NCBI RefSeq assembly: GCF_003815915.1
Contig: NZ_CP033929.1
Span: 930,001-994,000 of the forward strand
Length of the DNA stretch: 64,000 nucleotides
Direction: 5' to 3'
DNA from: Chryseobacterium indoltheticum
GTDB lineage: Bacteria; Bacteroidota; Bacteroidia; Flavobacteriales; Weeksellaceae
Shown: in pieces, positions 61,077 to 64,000 of the stretch
Position numbering within the stretch: position 1 is the stretch's first letter
How the letters are laid out: each line of letters starts with the position of its first letter
The notes under the pieces: model-generated
The model's database searches: none
What the model was told of the DNA's origin: nothing
Seen by the model: the letters and a program-made list of their open reading frames with translations, nothing else
Position numbers and translations under genes: made by a program

Positions 61077-62903
61077 CTAATAACCATAGTCTTGGGTAAG
61101 AGCAGGGTTATTTTGAATGTACTCAAAATAGATTGGTAAAAGCTCTCGCTTATTGACCTGGAAATATTGTGCATATCCCGCCGAAGGATCATTTACATAA
61201 GTTGGTAAAACACCAGATCTCCATGCGATTTTTTTGTAACCTGCCGGAAGTGTAGTCGATTGGCTAGGAACATAAAAAACGTCTGCTTTATTTACTCCAG
61301 TCGTTGTAAATACATCAATGGCAGTAATGTTTTGCTGAGCTGTTTTTGTAGGATCAAATGCGGACGCTTTATAGTAAATATCTAACGGAACATTAGCATA
61401 AGCACCTACACCATTGATGAAATCTGAAAGTTTCTGCTTTGTTTCTGCAATTTTGGTAGCAAGTAAATTCCATCTGATTAAGTCGTATTTTCTAATTCCT
61501 TCCGAACCTAATTCTAGCATTCTTTCTTTAACAATGTAATTAAAGAAACCTGTTTTATCAGTAGGAATTGTTCCTATTTGTGCTAAATTACCTGTGTACG
61601 CCCTGCTTCTTACTGCTCTCACTGCATTGATAGCTTCTGGAGAAGGTGCACCATGCAGTTCGTTATCTGCTTCGGCAAACATCAACATTACATCAGATAT
61701 TCTCAATAATGGCCAGTCCACAGCTAATGTTTGAGAAGGACCTGTAATGCTCGTCCAAGATTTTCTGTATTTTGAATCGGTAAATGAGTTTGCAGCTACA
61801 AGCTCAGCCAGATTTGATGCGTTTACTGTAAAGATCCCAACATTCATATCTCTTCTAAGGTCATATTTCGTAAACTCATAGAAGTATGTAGGCAACGCAT
61901 TGATGCCTCCACCACCTTTCCAGTTAGAATTATCATGATGTTTTAGACCATTGTAATATCCTATTTTAGAGTCTGTTCTTGTACCTCCTCCAAAAGCTCC
62001 AACGGCAAAAATAATCTCGTTAGTTGCATCTTGCGTATTCGTATGAAGAGCTCTGAAAACACTTTCGTAGCTAGGGTTAAGTGAATGCTCACCGCTATGA
62101 TTCATAATATCTTTGGTCTCATCATAAGCAATCTGATAATACTTCTGAGGATTTGATCCCTGTGCCATTACCTGCGGGCTTCTTCTTAAAGACCAACCTG
62201 CTCTTGCCAATGCAATTCTTGCTCTCAAACCTTTCACAAAACCTTTAGAGATTCTGTTGCTGGTAGTTCCTCCTTCAGATCTCCACGGCACTACAGCAGA
62301 TGCTTTTGCAAGATCATCAATAATTTGCTCATAGATAACGTCACGATCTGTTTTTGGCTGGTTTTGGTCTGCAATATCAGAAGCCGGAACAAGATAGAAA
62401 GGCACATCTCCCCAGTTTTTGATAAGCTCATAATAATATTGCGCTCTTAATGTTAATGCTTCACCAAGATATCTGTTCATTAATTTTTTATCATCCTCTG
62501 AACCGTTTTTCATTACCGGAGATAAAGGAATGTTTTTAATGACAAGATTAGCACGCTCAATTCCGGTGTACAGCTTTCCGAAAGGATTATTCAGCTCAGT
62601 ATTTGTAGGGCAAGCGCCAAACGTAGCTACACCTCTTCTATCATTACAATTGTAGCTTCCTGAAGTTCTGAAATCGTCTCCGGACTGAGGGATGATTAAA
62701 GATAATCTTTGCCCGTAACCATCGTCACCACCAAGTTGAGAATAAACTCCTACCAAAGCTGAAAATGTATCTGCTGTACTGTCAAACTGTTGTTCTTCAG
62801 AAACGCTTGAAAGGTTTTCGGGATTAAGAAAGTCACTACAAGAGTTTAAAAATAGTGCTCCTGCAAGACAAGTTAAAATTAATATTGATTTGCTCTTTTT
62901 CAT
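61077..62903 (-). CDS. SusD/RagB family nutrient-binding outer-membrane lipoprotein
   Basis: This surface lipoprotein caps a SusC transporter and binds oligosaccharide, here probably pectic. The 608-residue precursor has a lipoprotein signal (cysteine in FLNSCSDFLNPE). TPR-like helices follow, with the SusD signature WGDVPFYLVPA, ARIALARAGWS, YDLIRWNLLATKI and ADNELHGAPSPEAINAVR. It starts 12 bases after susC stops, the standard pair layout. Confidence 0.96.
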   Translation of the reverse strand: MKKSKSILILTCLAGALFLNSCSDFLNPENLSSVSEEQQFDSTADTFSALVGVYSQLGGDDGYGQRLSLIIPQSGDDFRTSGSYNCNDRRGVATFGACPTNTELNNPFGKLYTGIERANLVIKNIPLSPVMKNGSEDDKKLMNRYLGEALTLRAQYYYELIKNWGDVPFYLVPASDIADQNQPKTDRDVIYEQIIDDLAKASAVVPWRSEGGTTSNRISKGFVKGLRARIALARAGWSLRRSPQVMAQGSNPQKYYQIAYDETKDIMNHSGEHSLNPSYESVFRALHTNTQDATNEIIFAVGAFGGGTRTDSKIGYYNGLKHHDNSNWKGGGGINALPTYFYEFTKYDLRRDMNVGIFTVNASNLAELVAANSFTDSKYRKSWTSITGPSQTLAVDWPLLRISDVMLMFAEADNELHGAPSPEAINAVRAVRSRAYTGNLAQIGTIPTDKTGFFNYIVKERMLELGSEGIRKYDLIRWNLLATKIAETKQKLSDFINGVGAYANVPLDIYYKASAFDPTKTAQQNITAIDVFTTTGVNKADVFYVPSQSTTLPAGYKKIAWRSGVLPTYVNDPSAGYAQYFQVNKRELLPIYFEYIQNNPALTQDYGY

Positions 62904-62915
62904 TTTTTTTAATTT

Positions 62916-64000
62916 TTAGAAAGTGATGTCTACTCCGGTTACATAAAAGCGGCTTCTTGGGTATGCTGCATAGTCTACTCCGGGAGTTAAAGGATTTCTT
63001 CGTGTACTAGCTTCAGGATCGTATCCAGAATATCCGGTAATTACAAACAGGTTGTTCACCGTTGCATATAATCTGAAATTTTTCACACCGATCATTTCCA
63101 ACGAACCTTTTGGTAAAGTATAACCTAGCGTTACGTTGTTTAATCTTAAGAAAGATCCGTCTTCAATACCGTAAGAGTGCAGAATGTACTGTCCTGTCGG
63201 AGGAGTCCACATGGTTGTATTTGCATTTAAAGCAGCTAATTGTGTAGGATCGTTTACCTTTACACCATTATCATCAAACCATCTCCAACGGTTGGCAACG
63301 TCTGCAGCCATATTGTTGTCTCTATATAGATACTGCGTTGTATTTTCTATCTTGTTTGCATTATATACTTTATTTCCGACAGAGAAATTAAATAATAAGC
63401 TCATATCAAAATTCTTATATCTGAATGTCTGATTAAAGCCACCATAGAATTTTGGCTGCGCACTTCCTAGCTCTTGTCTGTCTGCATCGGTAATCTGACC
63501 GTCACCGTTTATGTCTTTCAGTTTTAAATCTCCCGGTTGTACCGCTTTTGCTCCTAAAGCAATCTGGCTGCTGTTTGGAAGTCCTGCTTTTAAAGTGTAA
63601 ACTTGTGTAGCTGCATTATAATCAAAATCTGATACTTCATATCTTCCTTCAGTTACATATCCGTAATAAGTTCCTACAGCGCTACCTACCTTAGCGATAA
63701 AATCAAAACCTCCGATTCCTCCAGACTGTACCAGATAAGAATCTTGTCCTGGTGCAACACCGCTTCCAAGGCTTAAAATAGTGTTTCTATTTGCAGAAAG
63801 GTTGGCATCTATTTTCCAGTTGAAGTTTTCATTATTTACAATTACCCCTCCCATCGTAAATTCAAGACCTTTATTTCTTGTTTTACCTGAGTTTTGAAAC
63901 TGATTGGAATAACCCGGAAATGGTACTTTAGCTAAAACCAACAAATCTTTAGTATCTGTAATGTATCCGTCCACACTTCCATATAATCTACCATTGAAAA
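62916..64000 (-). CDS. SusC/RagA TonB-dependent transporter (partial, N-terminus off right edge)
   Basis: This outer-membrane importer for pectic oligosaccharides works with the SusD after it. Only the C-terminal 361 codons are inside the window; the frame is open to base 64000. The visible part is the second half of the beta-barrel with GKTRNKGLEFTMGG, KDINGDGQITDADRQ, GGFNQTFRYKNFDMSLLFNF, and a last strand ending RSRFYVTGVDITF, with the final aromatic residue needed for outer-membrane insertion. The plug domain and any anti-sigma or carboxypeptidase-like N-terminus are outside. Confidence 0.96.
   Translation of the reverse strand, partial: FNGRLYGSVDGYITDTKDLLVLAKVPFPGYSNQFQNSGKTRNKGLEFTMGGVIVNNENFNWKIDANLSANRNTILSLGSGVAPGQDSYLVQSGGIGGFDFIAKVGSAVGTYYGYVTEGRYEVSDFDYNAATQVYTLKAGLPNSSQIALGAKAVQPGDLKLKDINGDGQITDADRQELGSAQPKFYGGFNQTFRYKNFDMSLLFNFSVGNKVYNANKIENTTQYLYRDNNMAADVANRWRWFDDNGVKVNDPTQLAALNANTTMWTPPTGQYILHSYGIEDGSFLRLNNVTLGYTLPKGSLEMIGVKNFRLYATVNNLFVITGYSGYDPEASTRRNPLTPGVDYAAYPRSRFYVTGVDITF

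Overview
The window looks like a chromosome segment of a flavobacterium in the Weeksellaceae, most likely Chryseobacterium or a close relative. Supporting signs are AT-rich DNA, promoters of the Bacteroidota type (TTTG, about 18 bases, TAnnTTTG), a type IX secretion sorting domain, SusC/SusD proteins, and families typical of the phylum (GDYXXLXY, HAEPLYID, DUF4861, PepSY-like). The genus is inferred from overall gene content; no 16S gene is present.

Bases 1 to 36 kb are mostly housekeeping and scattered genes. A leftward complex I operon, nuoABCDEF, runs off the left edge. Next come a GNAT-like protein with a 58-residue membrane protein, a YugP-type membrane zinc protease, a multi-pass membrane protein, and a leftward series endonuclease I, aroE, DUF349 protein, ribD, yigZ. 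Then follow a LolE/FtsX-type permease with rbfA, methylmalonyl-CoA epimerase, a CAU tRNA, methionine aminopeptidase, a VIT/vWA/DUF2135 protein carrying TonB-plug-like sequence, a sugar dehydrogenase, and a GNAT-nitrilase fusion. A leftward group holds a methyltransferase and the overlapping DUF2157/DUF4401/GDYXXLXY trio. Bases 27.9 to 29.2 kb hold two broken genes (DUF2695 with an internal stop, and a frameshifted secreted protein). After them comes a 1,897-residue protein with transglutaminase-like, DUF4011, SF1 helicase and nuclease-like parts.

Bases 35.6 to 40.1 kb hold a PepSY-like protein, a cupin, a HAEPLYID protein and an OmpR-type response regulator with its histidine kinase. The PepSY, HAEPLYID and regulator promoters share a 19-base direct-repeat sequence at nearly the same distance from the expected -7 position, which suggests one small regulon controlled by this two-component pair.

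Bases 40.3 kb to the right edge form a pectin utilisation locus: PL10, two PL1 lyases, two CE8 pectinesterases, CE12 rhamnogalacturonan acetylesterase, GH28, GH43, GH95, GH105, KdgF, three alpha/beta hydrolases, two DUF4861 proteins, and SusD/SusC (SusC cut by the edge). Together they would deacylate and cut homogalacturonan and rhamnogalacturonan, import oligomers through SusCD, remove unsaturated uronic acids (GH105) and open the 4,5-unsaturated uronate (KdgF). No regulator of this locus lies inside the window.

The larger gaps between genes, especially from 36 to 56 kb, are filled with several families of imperfect palindromic repeats and a telomere-like CCTAAA hexamer run. The nuo spacers carry sequence with an exact 7-base period.
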